Assembly (NCBI RefSeq): GCF_005280275.1
Contig: NZ_CP040021.1
Span: 769,001 to 833,000, forward strand
Reading direction: 5' to 3'
DNA length: 64,000 nt
Source: Salinivibrio kushneri
GTDB taxonomy: Bacteria > Pseudomonadota > Gammaproteobacteria > Enterobacterales > Vibrionaceae
The notes under the pieces were generated by a model. That model was not told where the DNA came from. It saw only the letters and a program-made list of their open reading frames with translations, and did not search any database. Positions 9,929 to 19,075 of this stretch are shown here, piece by piece. A program made the position numbers and the translations under genes. Numbering within the stretch: position 1 is the stretch's first letter; every line of letters begins with the position of its first letter.

Positions 9929-10642
9929 ATGGAAAAACGTGCTGAGTTGTATCGCGGTAAGGCAAAATCTGTCTATGCCACAGAGGATGAGCACCGCTTT
10001 GTTCTGCACTTTCGCAATGACACGTCTGCGTTTGATGGCGAACGTGTCGAGCAGCTTGAGCGAAAAGGTGAAGTGAATAACAAATTTAATCACTTCATCA
10101 TGCAAAAGCTTGAGCAGGCGGGCATCCCCACCCAAATGGACCAATTATTGTCCGATACCGAGTGCGTGGTGAAAAAGCTAGATATGATCCCAGTAGAGTG
10201 TGTGGTGCGCAACATCGCGGCCGGATCGCTTTGCCGTCGCCTCGGCGTCGAAGAAGGTACGGCATTGACGCCACCGACCTTTGAACTGTTTTTAAAAAAC
10301 GACGCACTGCACGATCCTATGGTCAATGAATCCCTGTGTGAGTCTTTGGGCTACGCGACACAAGCACAACTGGCGACGATGAAATCACTGACCTATAAGG
10401 TGAATGATGTTCTCAAAGCCTTGTTTGCCGACGGTGACTTATTGCTGGTCGATTACAAACTTGAGTTTGGTGTTGATCATCAAGGCAATATTGTTCTGGG
10501 TGACGAGTTTAGCCCCGACGGTTGTCGATTGTGGGATGCCAATACCCGAGAAAAACTGGATAAAGACCGCTTCCGCCAAGGCCTAGGTGGTGTTGTGGAT
10601 GCTTACATCGAGGTGGCAAAGCGTATCGGCCTTACCCTGTAA
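9929..10642 (+). CDS. purC: Phosphoribosylaminoimidazole-succinocarboxamide synthase
   Basis: A 237-residue ATP-dependent ligase that joins CAIR and aspartate to give SAICAR in purine synthesis. It begins [20 protein letters not shown], with the conserved [10 protein letters not shown]-binding loop. Other signatures are [15 protein letters not shown] and [23 protein letters not shown]. Length equals the E. coli enzyme (237). It follows bamC and ends at two consecutive hairpin terminators, the first of which resembles a PurR box. Confidence 0.97.
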   Translation: MEKRAELYRGKAKSVYATEDEHRFVLHFRNDTSAFDGERVEQLERKGEVNNKFNHFIMQKLEQAGIPTQMDQLLSDTECVVKKLDMIPVECVVRNIAAGSLCRRLGVEEGTALTPPTFELFLKNDALHDPMVNESLCESLGYATQAQLATMKSLTYKVNDVLKALFADGDLLLVDYKLEFGVDHQGNIVLGDEFSPDGCRLWDANTREKLDKDRFRQGLGGVVDAYIEVAKRIGLTL

Positions 10643-10649
10643 TTTTTGG

Positions 10650-10679
10650 ACTCAAAAAGCAAACGTTTGCTTTTTGAGT
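10650..10679 (+). terminator. 30-base perfect palindrome, terminator after purC
   Basis: A perfect palindrome centred between 10664 and 10665. The core GCAAACGTTTGC is flanked by A5 and T5 and then TGAGT/ACTCA. It has the shape of a bidirectional intrinsic terminator. The core also equals the centre of a PurR operator (see findings). Confidence 0.75.
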
Positions 10680-10683
10680 GAGA

Positions 10684-10713
10684 AAAATAGCGCCATTAAC
10701 GTGGCGCTATTTT
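10684..10713 (-). terminator. Second terminator, at the end of the YpfN gene
   Basis: AAAATAGCGCCA (10684-10695) pairs perfectly with TGGCGCTATTTT (10702-10713) around TTAACG. It overlaps the stop codon of the minus-strand YpfN gene and gives a T-rich tail in both directions, so it can serve both convergent transcripts. Confidence 0.75.
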
Positions 10714-10906
10714 AGTCTTTGTGTTCATCAGACTGCGATGGCTTGCTATCCGCATCGTTTTCCTTGGATGACGCGGTTTTGTCTGGCTTGTCTTTATACT
10801 TAAGGCCAAATTTTGCGTTGGCGGTGTACTTGAGTGCCATGATATTACTGACCACCACGGCAACTACGATGGCAATAATGACATAAGGGTTGGTTAGCCA
10901 TTCCAT
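10712..10906 (-). CDS. ypfN: YpfN-family small membrane protein (UPF0370)
   Basis: A 64-residue protein with one N-terminal transmembrane helix (about 8-26) and a charged, lysine/aspartate-rich cytoplasmic tail. It fits the UPF0370/YpfN family, which follows dapE in E. coli. The start is the ATG at 10906 with AGGTGG upstream; a start five codons earlier would give no usable SD. Its 5' end overlaps the 3' end of the M15 peptidase gene by 13 bases. Function unknown. Confidence 0.75.
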   Translation of the reverse strand: MEWLTNPYVIIAIVVAVVVSNIMALKYTANAKFGLKYKDKPDKTASSKENDADSKPSQSDEHKD

Positions 10907-11589
10907 TGTTCCACCTCGCACAAGTTAGTGACGTAGGTTGAATATATCCAATCCAACTGCTCAAGAATAGTCTCTTTACCACAAATAGGCGCATTGCTGA
11001 TCGCGCTGGCAAGCATGTCTTGGCTCAATGCTGACAAGAGGGCGGCGCTGGTGGCGATATGGCTGATATGCCAAGGCTCTCTCGCAACCCCACCTTTATC
11101 TTCGGCATAAGGCAGGAAGAACCCCCACTTGGGGGCATGCACTTTGAGCCATTGTGAGAAGGCCGCTTGAGGGCCATCATCATATTCTGGTGGAGTTAGC
11201 GCCAACCTTTGATCCGGCCCCAGTGCGCGCTTGTCATACACGTCTATGTCTGTGCCCCAATGGTGGCGGCTTGCCCCTGGCAAGGCTGACCAGCGCAGTA
11301 TCGCTTTGACCCGCGCTGCCTCTGACAATGTTGACACATCTAACGGTCGACTCTCAGTATCTAACACTGGCTTTTCGCCATTAAATTTACCATTCCAAAT
11401 GGCTAACTGGCGCGCAAACGAGCGATAGCCGCTGGCAATCATGAGCGCGAACCCCGCTTGCGATGCCGCCTGTTGTAAGGCGGCAAAGTCGGCGAGTACC
11501 GCTTGGTGCAAGCAGGGCGCATTAGGTCGGCTGTTAATCGGTGTTAGCGCGGAGGCGTCTTGCCCTGTGAGCTGTGCGGGTGTCGGCAT
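10894..11589 (-). CDS. M15-family D-alanyl-D-alanine carboxypeptidase (VanY-like)
   Basis: A 231-residue metallopeptidase of the LAS superfamily. Zinc-site motifs SRHHWGTDIDVYD and EPWHISH (about 125-138 and 185-192) are intact. Such enzymes trim the terminal D-Ala of peptidoglycan peptides. No clear signal peptide is visible, so it may act in the cytoplasm, possibly on recycled muropeptides (inference). The ATG at 11589 overlaps the dapE stop (TGATG), so it is coupled to dapE, a lysine/DAP enzyme, which supports a cell-wall link. Confidence 0.85.
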   Translation of the reverse strand: MPTPAQLTGQDASALTPINSRPNAPCLHQAVLADFAALQQAASQAGFALMIASGYRSFARQLAIWNGKFNGEKPVLDTESRPLDVSTLSEAARVKAILRWSALPGASRHHWGTDIDVYDKRALGPDQRLALTPPEYDDGPQAAFSQWLKVHAPKWGFFLPYAEDKGGVAREPWHISHIATSAALLSALSQDMLASAISNAPICGKETILEQLDWIYSTYVTNLCEVEQWNG

Positions 11590-12722
11590 CAAGGGAGTGC
11601 TTTCTCCAAGACCTTTTGATACATGTCAGTCAGCTTTTCTAAATCCGGGATGCTCACACACTCATTGACCTTGTGGATAGTGGCATTCACCGGACCTAGT
11701 TCAATCACTTGCGCTCCCATTTGCGCAATAAAACGTCCGTCGGAGGTGCCGCCAGTGGTCAGCAATTCTGGTGTTTGATGGTTCACCTCTTCCACCGCAG
11801 CCACCACTGCATCCAGTAACGTGCCTTTATCGGTTAGGAAAGGGTCACCACTGTGCGTCCACTCAAGGGTATAGTCGAGCCCATGGGCGTCTAAAATCGA
11901 GTAAACCCGCTTTTTGATGGTTTCACTGTCCAACTCTGTACTAAAGCGGAAGTTAAACTGTGCATGGCACTCCCCCGGAATGACATTGGCCGCGCCCGTG
12001 CCGGCCTTGATGTTGGGGATTTGAAAGCTTGTGGGCGGGAAAAACGCATTGCCTTTATCCCACAGTGTTTGCGCAAGCTCGGTGAGTGCTGGCATCGCCT
12101 GATGCACCGGATTAGTCGCAAGGTGAGGGTAGGCAACATGCCCTTGTGTGCCTTTGACGTAGAGATCCCCTGTGATGGATCCGCGACGGCCGTTTTTCAC
12201 TACATCACCGACATGGTGGGTGCTGGACGGCTCACCGACAATACACATGTCAATCTTTTCGCCGCGCGCCATTAGAGTATCGACCACACGGGTAGTGCCA
12301 TTGATAAACGGGCCTTCTTCATCAGAGGTGATTAAAAACGCCAGTGAGCCAGAGTGGTCTGGGTGCTCGGCAATAAAACGTTCAACGGCCACAACCATGG
12401 CGGCCAGTGAGCCTTTCATGTCGGCGGCGCCACGTCCGTGGAGATGATCATCAATCACCGTCGCTTCAAACGGCGGTGTGTGCCATTGTTCGTGCGGCCC
12501 TGAGGGAACCACATCGGTGTGGCCGGCAAAAGCAAAAAGAGGGCCTTCCGTTCCCCGTCTGGCCCACAGATTGGTGGTATCTTCAAACACCATGGTCTCA
12601 ATGGTGAAGCCCAAGGCTTCTAATCGCGCAATCATTTGATCTTGGCAGCCGGCATCTTCCGGCGTGACCGATTCTCGGTTTATCAGATCTTTCGCTAAAG
12701 CCAGCGTGGCAGAGTCAGTCAT
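11589..12722 (-). CDS. dapE: Succinyl-diaminopimelate desuccinylase
   Basis: A 377-residue M20-family dizinc hydrolase that makes LL-diaminopimelate for lysine and peptidoglycan. Metal and catalytic motifs are clear: [12 protein letters not shown] (about 65-76), [16 protein letters not shown] (about 96-111), and [11 protein letters not shown] with the general-base glutamate near 134. Length is usual (375-377). It is followed with one-base overlap by the M15 peptidase gene and preceded by yffB, the yffB-dapE-ypfN order of E. coli with one gene inserted. Confidence 0.96.
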   Translation of the reverse strand: MTDSATLALAKDLINRESVTPEDAGCQDQMIARLEALGFTIETMVFEDTTNLWARRGTEGPLFAFAGHTDVVPSGPHEQWHTPPFEATVIDDHLHGRGAADMKGSLAAMVVAVERFIAEHPDHSGSLAFLITSDEEGPFINGTTRVVDTLMARGEKIDMCIVGEPSSTHHVGDVVKNGRRGSITGDLYVKGTQGHVAYPHLATNPVHQAMPALTELAQTLWDKGNAFFPPTSFQIPNIKAGTGAANVIPGECHAQFNFRFSTELDSETIKKRVYSILDAHGLDYTLEWTHSGDPFLTDKGTLLDAVVAAVEEVNHQTPELLTTGGTSDGRFIAQMGAQVIELGPVNATIHKVNECVSIPDLEKLTDMYQKVLEKALP

Positions 12723-12760
12723 CAGGGTTTCCTTACAACAAAAATGAATCGGCTATCACA

Positions 12761-13105
12761 TTACGCGAAAATATCAGCGTATTGATTCTCTTTGAAGCCG
12801 AGATAATAGCTACCGTTGTGTACGAGCAATGGGCGCTTAATGATCGCTGGATTATCAAGCATGATCGCGATTGCGCGGGTTTGATCTAAATTGGCTTTTT
12901 GCTCATCACTCAATTGGCGGTAGGTGGTGCCACGTTTGTTGACTAGCGCTTCCCAGCCGAGTGCTGAGACAAACGTCTGCAGCATTTGTGCGTCTAGGCC
13001 ATCTTTTCGATAGTCGTGATATTGATAGTCGATACCTTGGTTATCCAACCACTTTAGGGCTTTTTTTAGAGTGTCGCAGTTTTTGATCCCAAATACAGTT
13101 GTCAT
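12761..13105 (-). CDS. yffB: ArsC/Spx-family protein YffB
   Basis: A 114-residue thioredoxin-fold protein of the ArsC family. It has one N-terminal cysteine in the motif IKNCDTLKKAL (about Cys9), a conserved NPAIIKRPLLVHN segment near 88-100, and no CxxC pair. Members are sometimes called YffB or MgsR/Spx-like; a glutathione-dependent thiol reductase role has been proposed but not proven. It lies 38 bases upstream of dapE, as in E. coli. Confidence 0.85.
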   Translation of the reverse strand: MTTVFGIKNCDTLKKALKWLDNQGIDYQYHDYRKDGLDAQMLQTFVSALGWEALVNKRGTTYRQLSDEQKANLDQTRAIAIMLDNPAIIKRPLLVHNGSYYLGFKENQYADIFA

Positions 13106-13329
13106 GGTCTTATCGTGCTTGTTGGCAAAGGTTTAAGAGTGACACTGCTGGTTAATGAACGCAACACCTAGCGTGGCAGGCATGTGCGTCATTTGATGGC
13201 CCAAGAATGTGTGAAATGCGTAGGTAAATGCGCCTGCAGCACGTCGATTTGATGGCGTTTTGATCAAACGCAAAGCCTCTTAGTAGGCACCATGAATAAT
13301 GGGATCATTCGTAATTGTTGGAGGTTCAT

Positions 13330-13608
13330 ATGGAACTCAACCCGGTATTTGCTCGGCGCTTGTATCTCGCCGCACTGGTAGAAGAGATGGAGCGCCCAAA
13401 CGTGCCGCGTTTGATTGAGGCAACAGGCTGGCCACGCCGCACGATCCAGGATGTGCTCAAATCATTGTCAGGGCTAGGCATTGATATGACATTTATCCAA
13501 GATGGCAAGCGCCATAACGATGGTTATTACCAGCTAAAAGACTGGGGCCCGTTTCGTCGCGATTGGGTCGAGGATAAAAAGCGAGATATTCGCTCTTATA
13601 TCAACTAA
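13330..13608 (+). CDS. Small winged-helix DNA-binding protein
   Basis: A 92-residue protein. Residues about 15-75 read as a winged helix-turn-helix: EEMERPNVPRLIEATGWPRRTIQDVLKSL supplies the turn and recognition helix, then GYYQLKDWG forms a wing. The N-terminus is short and the C-terminus basic and acidic. There is no sensory domain, so it is either an autonomous regulator or a partner protein. The start is the ATG at 13330, with GGAGG just upstream (13320-13324). It is convergent with the DUF1499 gene, the two stops overlapping by two bases. Target genes are unknown. Confidence 0.7.
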   Translation: MELNPVFARRLYLAALVEEMERPNVPRLIEATGWPRRTIQDVLKSLSGLGIDMTFIQDGKRHNDGYYQLKDWGPFRRDWVEDKKRDIRSYIN

Positions 13609-14051
13609 TGCGCACCAGAGGGTGTGACTAATTTCGCCTCAATGAGTGTACGGCGAATAGCATCTGCACGCCGACGGTTTGCGCCAAAGTCGTAATAGCC
13701 GACACGAGAGGCAGAGCGAAGCGCAATCTGGTCTCCGTTGAGTGAGACTTCAACATCATCGACAAAGCGCAACACCCGGGTGGTGAAGCGTAAGTGTGCG
13801 TAGTTGTCTTGGGCTGAAACGAGTTCTGCATGGGGCATTGAGGCAATTTTCTCAACAATGTTAGCCAAGGCAACGTCGGTGTTAGCCAGCCGCAAAGGCG
13901 CTAACTGAAACGTTGCGCGCGTGTCTTCTGTTGAAACACAATTAGGGCTGTCACCACAGGCAGTGACAGGCGGTTGTTTTGCCATGGGGCCTCCTTTTGA
14001 GCAGCCGAACAGCGTAAAAACGACAATGAGGCCGAGCAGATTTTTTCCCAT
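13605..14051 (-). CDS. DUF1499 lipoprotein
   Basis: A 148-residue protein with a lipoprotein signal: MGKNLLGLIVVFTLFGC, the cysteine at 17 being the acylation site. The mature part contains CGDSPNCVSTEDTR and YAHLRFTTRVLRFVDDVEV, typical of DUF1499, a family of unknown function. The ATG at 14051 overlaps the stop of the DUF2956 gene (TAATG), so the two are coupled. Confidence 0.8.
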   Translation of the reverse strand: MGKNLLGLIVVFTLFGCSKGGPMAKQPPVTACGDSPNCVSTEDTRATFQLAPLRLANTDVALANIVEKIASMPHAELVSAQDNYAHLRFTTRVLRFVDDVEVSLNGDQIALRSASRVGYYDFGANRRRADAIRRTLIEAKLVTPSGAH

Positions 14052-14395
14052 TATGCCCCCACGAGCGCGTAACCAATAAATCCTATCCAGCTTAAGACGA
14101 GTAAAAGCCAAGGTAAATGGCGGTAGCCTTTATCCTGTGGGGGTGGTTGAGAGGAAGACGCAGGCTCGCGAGGTTGTTCGACGGTCGGTGTCGCCTTTTG
14201 CTGTTTCTTTCGTGCTTTATCCTGTGCTCGCGCCTTTGCCTTTTGTTCTTTTTTGTACTGCGCAATCCCTTTCTCAATCCCCTGAGCGATCAGTTTTGTC
14301 TGAGCCTTGGTTTGTCCGGGCTTTTGCGTGGCTTTGGCAACGCGCATGGCGTCTTGTTGCGTCTCGGGCGAAATCGTTGCTTTTGCTTTGGCCAT
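14051..14395 (-). CDS. DUF2956 protein
   Basis: A 114-residue protein. The first 90 residues are very rich in Lys, Ala and Gln, with low-complexity charged helix around QYKKEQKAKARAQDKARKKQQ. A single transmembrane helix, LPWLLLVLSWIGFIGYALVG, ends the protein, so it is probably a tail-anchored inner-membrane protein. It matches the Vibrio-type DUF2956 family. No function is known. It is the first gene of a two-gene operon with the DUF1499 lipoprotein. Confidence 0.75.
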   Translation of the reverse strand: MAKAKATISPETQQDAMRVAKATQKPGQTKAQTKLIAQGIEKGIAQYKKEQKAKARAQDKARKKQQKATPTVEQPREPASSSQPPPQDKGYRHLPWLLLVLSWIGFIGYALVGA

Positions 14396-14489
14396 GAAGG
14401 CTCCATATAACGCTAAATAAATGGCTCGCCCCTAGGATAACAAATTTTGCTTTTGCGCTTGCAGTTTTTATCGCATGTCGCCATGGTAA

Positions 14490-14966
14490 ATGCGTGACTT
14501 CTCAATCAAAAATCTTATGGACACGTTTCATCATTTCGACGACAAAGGGTACATCAAAGCGCCCCAGATCGCCGTGTTGTGCCTACTACTGTTAAGTCGC
14601 GCATGGTGGCTACTGGCGATGGCTGGAGTGAGCCGAGAGCAGGGCAGCGAGCTGCTCGCGCTGGTTTATCCTGACACGTCTGCGTTTTATCTCAGCTTAG
14701 TGATTGGTTTAGTGCCGCTTGCGCTATTACTGTTGGTGGGAAGCTGCGACAAGGCGCCTGAATGGTTAACACAGCATTGGCACTTGGGTTATTGGTGGGT
14801 ATGGCTGTTGTGGACGTGGGAAGCCTATCAAGTGGCGCATACGCTCACGATGACGGGGGGACGATTTGATTGGTTGCTTGCCTTGCATGGGCTTTGGTTA
14901 GTATGGGCGAGTCTTTATTGGCTGAGAAGCCGGCGAGTGAAGCGCTTTTTTTACCAGTTCACATAA
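14490..14966 (+). CDS. DUF2919 inner-membrane protein (YfeZ-like)
   Basis: A 158-residue membrane protein with four predicted helices (about 26-45, 62-82, 97-117 and 127-145). The segment RAWWLLAMAGVSREQGSELLALVYPD resembles the E. coli YfeZ pattern. Function unknown. The start is uncertain: the ATG at 14490 is the first, but the ATG at 14517 (MDTFHHFDDKGYIKAP) corresponds better to the family N-terminus. Neither has a good SD. Confidence 0.7.
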   Translation: MRDFSIKNLMDTFHHFDDKGYIKAPQIAVLCLLLLSRAWWLLAMAGVSREQGSELLALVYPDTSAFYLSLVIGLVPLALLLLVGSCDKAPEWLTQHWHLGYWWVWLLWTWEAYQVAHTLTMTGGRFDWLLALHGLWLVWASLYWLRSRRVKRFFYQFT

Positions 14967-14988
14967 ACAGGACAAGCATCGGGCATAA

Positions 14989-15015
14989 AAAAACGCAGCA
15001 CGAGGCTGCGTTTTT
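14989..15015 (+). terminator. Bidirectional terminator between the DUF2919 gene and crr
   Basis: AAAAACGCAGC (14989-14999) pairs perfectly with GCTGCGTTTTT (15005-15015) around ACGAG. T-runs follow in both directions, so it can end the DUF2919 transcript and the convergent ptsHI-crr transcript. Confidence 0.88.
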
Positions 15016-15034
15016 CTTCACTAAGAAATCTGAA

Positions 15035-15544
15035 TTACTTAGTGACGCGCAATACAGAGGTTTCGCCTACAGTGACGGCACCAGAGAGCTTAGTTAGCTC
15101 TTTGATTTCGTCCATGTTAGAGATAACCACTGGTGTCAGTGTTGATTTGGCTTTCTCTTCGAGCATGCCTAAATCAAATTCGATCACGGTGTCACCGGCT
15201 TTCACCGTTTGACCTTCTTCCGCAATGCGTTTGAAACCTTCGCCTTTTAGCTCGACGGTGTCGATACCAAAGTGTACGAACAGCTCAACGCCGTCATCTG
15301 ACTCAATTGAAAAAGCGTGGTTGGTTTCGAAAATCTTACCGATAGTGCCGTTAACTGGCGCAACCATCTTGTCGCCTGATGGTTTAATCGCAACACCATC
15401 ACCGACGATTTTCTCAGCAAACACAACGTCAGGTACGTCTTCGATGTTGACGATCTCACCCGACAATGGGGCGATAATTTCAATGGCACTTGCGTCGTTG
15501 CCGTCTTCAGACACCAACTTCTTCAGTTTGTCGAACAGACCCAT
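15035..15544 (-). CDS. crr: PTS glucose-specific enzyme IIA
   Basis: A 169-residue cytoplasmic phosphocarrier that takes phosphate from HPr, passes it to EIIB of the glucose PTS, and in enterobacteria controls adenylate cyclase and inducer exclusion. His76 in ETNHAFSI and His91 in ELFVHFGID (75 and 90 without Met) are the paired active-site histidines. Length equals E. coli EIIA-Glc. AGGAGC precedes the ATG. It is the third gene of ptsH-ptsI-crr. Confidence 0.97.
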   Translation of the reverse strand: MGLFDKLKKLVSEDGNDASAIEIIAPLSGEIVNIEDVPDVVFAEKIVGDGVAIKPSGDKMVAPVNGTIGKIFETNHAFSIESDDGVELFVHFGIDTVELKGEGFKRIAEEGQTVKAGDTVIEFDLGMLEEKAKSTLTPVVISNMDEIKELTKLSGAVTVGETSVLRVTK

Positions 15545-15583
15545 AGTGTTGCTCCTAAGCAGTGATTCTTTGCTGATTGTATA

Positions 15584-17311
15584 TTAGCAAGCGGTTTTTT
15601 CCGCAATAAATTTTTCGACATAGGCCTCGATTTCTGCCGCAGTTGGCAAAGTGAGTGCTTTGTCGGCCATCGCTTTCACATCAGCAAAGTTGGCATTACG
15701 GATAATCTTCTTGATGCGAGGGATAGAGATGGCACTCATACTAAACTCATCCAAACCCATTCCCATCAATAGTAACGTTGCTTTCTCGTCACCTGCAAGC
15801 TCTCCGCACATCCCGGTCCATTTACCTTCCGCATGTGAGGCATCAATCACTTGCTTGATAACCGTCAATACAGCAGGAGACAGAGGGTTATACAGGTGCG
15901 AAATCAGCTCATTACCACGATCGACCGCCAAGGTATACTGAGTCAAATCGTTGGTGCCAATGCTGAAGAATTCCACTTCTTTCGCGAGGTGGTGAGCGAT
16001 CGCAGCCGCGGCTGGCGTCTCAACCATCACACCGATTTCCAGATCGGCGTCGAAGTCGTGACCTTCTTGGCGCAGTTCTGCTTTGTAGGTCTCGATCGCT
16101 TCTTTCAGCTCTCGGATTTCTTCGACAGAAATGATCATCGGGAACATCACACGGATTTTACCGTGCGCCGAAGCACGAAGAATAGCACGAAGCTGATCGC
16201 GAAGAATTTCGCGACGATCGAGGCTAATACGAACTGCACGCCAACCCAAGAATGGGTTCATTTCTTCCGGCAAGTTCATATAAGGCAGATCTTTGTCACC
16301 GCCGATATCCATGGTGCGGATGATCACAGGATGGCCATCAATCGCTTTCGCTACCGCTTTGTAAGCTTGGTATTGCTCTTCTTCAGTCGGAAGCGCGTCG
16401 CGGTCCATAAACAGGAACTCGGTGCGATAAAGCCCCACACCTTCACCGCCGTTACGGTTTACGCCGTCACAGTCTTTGACCGTGCCTACGTTACCGCACA
16501 CTTCGACTTGGTGACCGTCAAGCGTAATGGCTGGCAGATCTTTAAGCTTCGCCAGTTCCGCTTTCTCGGCGATGTGTTGGTCACGAATCACTTTGAATTT
16601 GCTGAGTTCTTCGTCTGAAGGGTTGACAACGATTTGGTTGTTAATCGCATCAAGCACCAGCATGTCGCCGTTTTGTATTTTGTTGGTCGCATCATTGGTG
16701 CCTACAATCGCTGGCAACTCAAGCGAGCGTGCCATGATTGAAGAGTGTGAAGTGCGACCACCAATGTCGGTGATGAAACCAAGCACATAATTCAGGTCAA
16801 CCTGTGCTGTTTCTGAAGGCGTCAGGTCGTTTGCAACCAGGATCACTTCTTCGTTGATAGCGCTCAACGACACCATATTGATGCCAAGTGCGTTTTTGAC
16901 GAAGCGTGAACCGATGTCACGGATATCCGCGGCACGCTCTTTCAGATAATCGTCGTCGAGTGACTCAAGCGTGACCGCTTGTTCTTCGATAACGCTATAG
17001 ATAGCGTGATCAGCGGTCGCTAGGTTTGACTTGATGAAGCTGACGATCTCTTCTTCGAGTTCCTCATCTTCAAGTAGCATGATATGACCTTCGAAGATAG
17101 CTTCTTTCTCTTCGCCGAAGGTCTCCCTTGCTTTGTCCTTGATCGCTTCGAGTTGCGTCTTAGACTGTTCGCGAGCATCCAATACGCGCTGAATTTCTTG
17201 ATCGATTTGAGACGCAGCAATCTTATCTTTATTGATAACAACGTCTTCTTCTTGCAGCAGCAGTGCTTTACCAAAAGCAATACCAGGTGATGCCAGGATG
17301 CCTGAAATCAT
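15584..17311 (-). CDS. ptsI: PTS enzyme I (phosphoenolpyruvate-protein phosphotransferase)
   Basis: A 575-residue enzyme that autophosphorylates from PEP and donates phosphate to HPr. The phosphohistidine is His189 in [18 protein letters not shown], the same number as in E. coli. The PEP-binding TIM barrel carries [20 protein letters not shown] and [16 protein letters not shown], and the conserved cysteine is in [11 protein letters not shown]. It sits 50 bases after ptsH and 39 before crr. Confidence 0.98.
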   Translation of the reverse strand: MISGILASPGIAFGKALLLQEEDVVINKDKIAASQIDQEIQRVLDAREQSKTQLEAIKDKARETFGEEKEAIFEGHIMLLEDEELEEEIVSFIKSNLATADHAIYSVIEEQAVTLESLDDDYLKERAADIRDIGSRFVKNALGINMVSLSAINEEVILVANDLTPSETAQVDLNYVLGFITDIGGRTSHSSIMARSLELPAIVGTNDATNKIQNGDMLVLDAINNQIVVNPSDEELSKFKVIRDQHIAEKAELAKLKDLPAITLDGHQVEVCGNVGTVKDCDGVNRNGGEGVGLYRTEFLFMDRDALPTEEEQYQAYKAVAKAIDGHPVIIRTMDIGGDKDLPYMNLPEEMNPFLGWRAVRISLDRREILRDQLRAILRASAHGKIRVMFPMIISVEEIRELKEAIETYKAELRQEGHDFDADLEIGVMVETPAAAAIAHHLAKEVEFFSIGTNDLTQYTLAVDRGNELISHLYNPLSPAVLTVIKQVIDASHAEGKWTGMCGELAGDEKATLLLMGMGLDEFSMSAISIPRIKKIIRNANFADVKAMADKALTLPTAAEIEAYVEKFIAEKTAC

Positions 17312-17361
17312 AGCTTTACCTTACGTTTATCCAACTTAAAACCGATAGAAAAAGAGCCGGA

Positions 17362-17619
17362 TTACTCCAGCTCGTCCATCAGTTTTACTAGGTGATCAAC
17401 GGCTTGTTGTGCTTGCGCACCTTCAGCAGAAATAGTCACCATAGTGCCTTTGGTCAAGCCAAGGGTTTGAAGTTTAAATAGGCTTTTTGCGCTCGCGCTC
17501 TTACCGTTAGATTCAACAGTGATGTCAGCGTCGTAGCTTTTCGCTTCTTTAACGAACTGCGCCGCTGGACGAGTGTGTAGGCCGTTTTCTGCAGTAATCT
17601 CAACTTGCTTCTGATACAT
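17362..17619 (-). CDS. ptsH: Phosphocarrier protein HPr
   Basis: An 85-residue phosphocarrier that passes phosphate from enzyme I to sugar-specific EIIA proteins. His15 in [12 protein letters not shown] is the phosphorylated residue; Ser46 in [14 protein letters not shown] is present as in all HPr. Length is exactly that of E. coli HPr. First gene of the operon; the leader upstream contains a strong set of alternative inverted repeats (see the entry at 17620). Confidence 0.97.
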   Translation of the reverse strand: MYQKQVEITAENGLHTRPAAQFVKEAKSYDADITVESNGKSASAKSLFKLQTLGLTKGTMVTISAEGAQAQQAVDHLVKLMDELE

Positions 17620-17875
17620 GATTCACCCCGTTTCTGTATTTTTTTAAATCTATGTATTAAATATAAGGTTAGCTTAACCGCTAACGGGCGACTTCGCTAT
17701 CCGTTGACGCTAACCTAACCAAGAAATCGACCTGATAGCTTAATCCATGTCAATTTCGTGTCATCTTTTTGCCATTTTTGACCTTCCACTCATTAGGCGC
17801 GAGGGCTTTTATTTTGATGCGGAAAATAAAAAGGCAGACGTGTTTTACTAAAGCTTAATATAAAAATCAAACAAA
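17620..17875 (-). promoter_or_regulatory. ptsH leader with nested, alternative inverted repeats
   Basis: No gene is seen here. GGTTAGC (17667-17673) can pair with GCTAACC (17709-17715), enclosing AACGG/CCGTT (17683-17687 with 17701-17705) and GCGA/TCGC. The same left arm can instead pair with GCTAAC (17680-17685), or locally as GGTTA/TAACC (17667-17679). A TTGACA occurs on the minus strand about 130 bases upstream of ptsH without a convincing -10. In other gammaproteobacteria the pts operon has several promoters with CRP control. I see no clean CRP site. Confidence 0.4.
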
Positions 17876-17896
17876 AAAGGCCCAATTTGGGCCTTT
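17871..17896 (-). terminator. Terminator of cysK
   Basis: AAAGGCCCAA (17876-17885) pairs with TTGGGCCTTT (17887-17896). On the minus strand a T-run follows (the A-run at 17873-17878). It lies 41 bases beyond the cysK stop and before the ptsH leader. Confidence 0.85.
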
Positions 17897-17936
17897 GCGA
17901 ATAGGGGGTTGTAAAGGCTTGTTGGCTAACCTGCTG

Positions 17937-18905
17937 TTACTGCTCAGTTTCCAGCTCGGTGAACATGCCAGCAAACAGTGGCGAGCTGAGATAACGCTCT
18001 GCTGCACTTGGCAAAATTGTGACGATCTTCTTATTTGCAAACTCGGGAAGCTCGGCAATTTTGTTAGCCGCAACTACTGCGGCACCTGAAGAAATCCCGC
18101 CCAAGATGCCTTCTTCTTCCATCAGGCGGCGAGCCATGGCAATGGCTTCGTCTGAGCTGACAGACACCACTTGGTCAACAAGCGTGACATCCAAGTTTTT
18201 CGGCACAAAGCCCGCGCCAATACCTTGAATTTTGTGAGGGGCAGGTTGCACGTCTTGTCCCGCGATGGTTTGCGCAATCACTGGCGACTCGGCAGGCTCG
18301 ACGGCGACTGTGGTAATGGCTTTGCCTTGGGTGTTTTTAATGTAGCGGCTGACACCGGTTAGGGTGCCACCAGTGCCAACACCGGATACAAACACATCGA
18401 TTTCGCCGTCAGTGTCTTCCCAGATTTCAGGCCCAGTGGTCTTTTCATGGATTTCAGGGTTGGCGGGGTTGTCGAACTGTTGCAGCATCAGATATTTACC
18501 TGGCTCTGCTGCCATGATTTCTTCCGCTTTGGCAATCGCGCCTTTCATGCCTTTTGGCGCTTCGGTCAGCACCAGCTTCGCGCCCATGGCTTTGAGCAGT
18601 TTACGGCGCTCAAGGCTCATTGACTCCGGCATGGTTAGGGTCAGCTTATAACCACGTGCTGCCGCGACATAGGCAAGCGCGATACCCGTGTTACCACTGG
18701 TCGGCTCAATCAATTCGATACCGGGTTTGAGGGTGCCTTTTTTCTCTGCATCCCAGATCATATTGGCACCGATACGGCACTTGACGCTAAAGCTTGGGTT
18801 GCGTGCTTCAACTTTGGCCAGCACGTTTGGCTTCGCCACGCGGTTTAGGCGAACTAGCGGTGTGTTTCCGATGGTTTGTGTATTGTCTTCGTAAATCTTG
18901 CCCAT
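17937..18905 (-). CDS. cysK: Cysteine synthase A
   Basis: A 322-residue PLP enzyme (O-acetylserine sulfhydrylase) that makes cysteine from O-acetylserine and sulfide. Lys42 in [11 protein letters not shown] is the PLP-binding lysine. [20 protein letters not shown] is the substrate loop and [16 protein letters not shown] binds the PLP phosphate. Length matches E. coli CysK (323). It stands beside cysZ in the same orientation, a conserved cys pair, with a terminator on each side. Confidence 0.97.
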   Translation of the reverse strand: MGKIYEDNTQTIGNTPLVRLNRVAKPNVLAKVEARNPSFSVKCRIGANMIWDAEKKGTLKPGIELIEPTSGNTGIALAYVAAARGYKLTLTMPESMSLERRKLLKAMGAKLVLTEAPKGMKGAIAKAEEIMAAEPGKYLMLQQFDNPANPEIHEKTTGPEIWEDTDGEIDVFVSGVGTGGTLTGVSRYIKNTQGKAITTVAVEPAESPVIAQTIAGQDVQPAPHKIQGIGAGFVPKNLDVTLVDQVVSVSSDEAIAMARRLMEEEGILGGISSGAAVVAANKIAELPEFANKKIVTILPSAAERYLSSPLFAGMFTELETEQ

Positions 18906-19031
18906 TGTATCGTTCCTTCATGACACCGATTTTAATCACCCTCCAAGCATATCTCTGCTGCTTGGTTTTGAAAGGATCGGTTGGTTATATCTTATTGTGA
19001 CATTAACCAATAACTGATTGGTTAAACGAAA

Positions 19032-19058
19032 AAAGCCCACATTGTGGATGTGAGCTTT
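19032..19058 (-). terminator. Terminator of cysZ
   Basis: AAAGCCCACAT pairs with ATGTGAGCTTT with one mismatch around a 5-base loop. An A-run at 19029-19034 supplies the T-run on the minus strand. It separates cysZ from cysK, so the two are probably separate transcripts. Confidence 0.7.
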
Positions 19059-19075
19059 CGCGTAGACGGTCCAGA

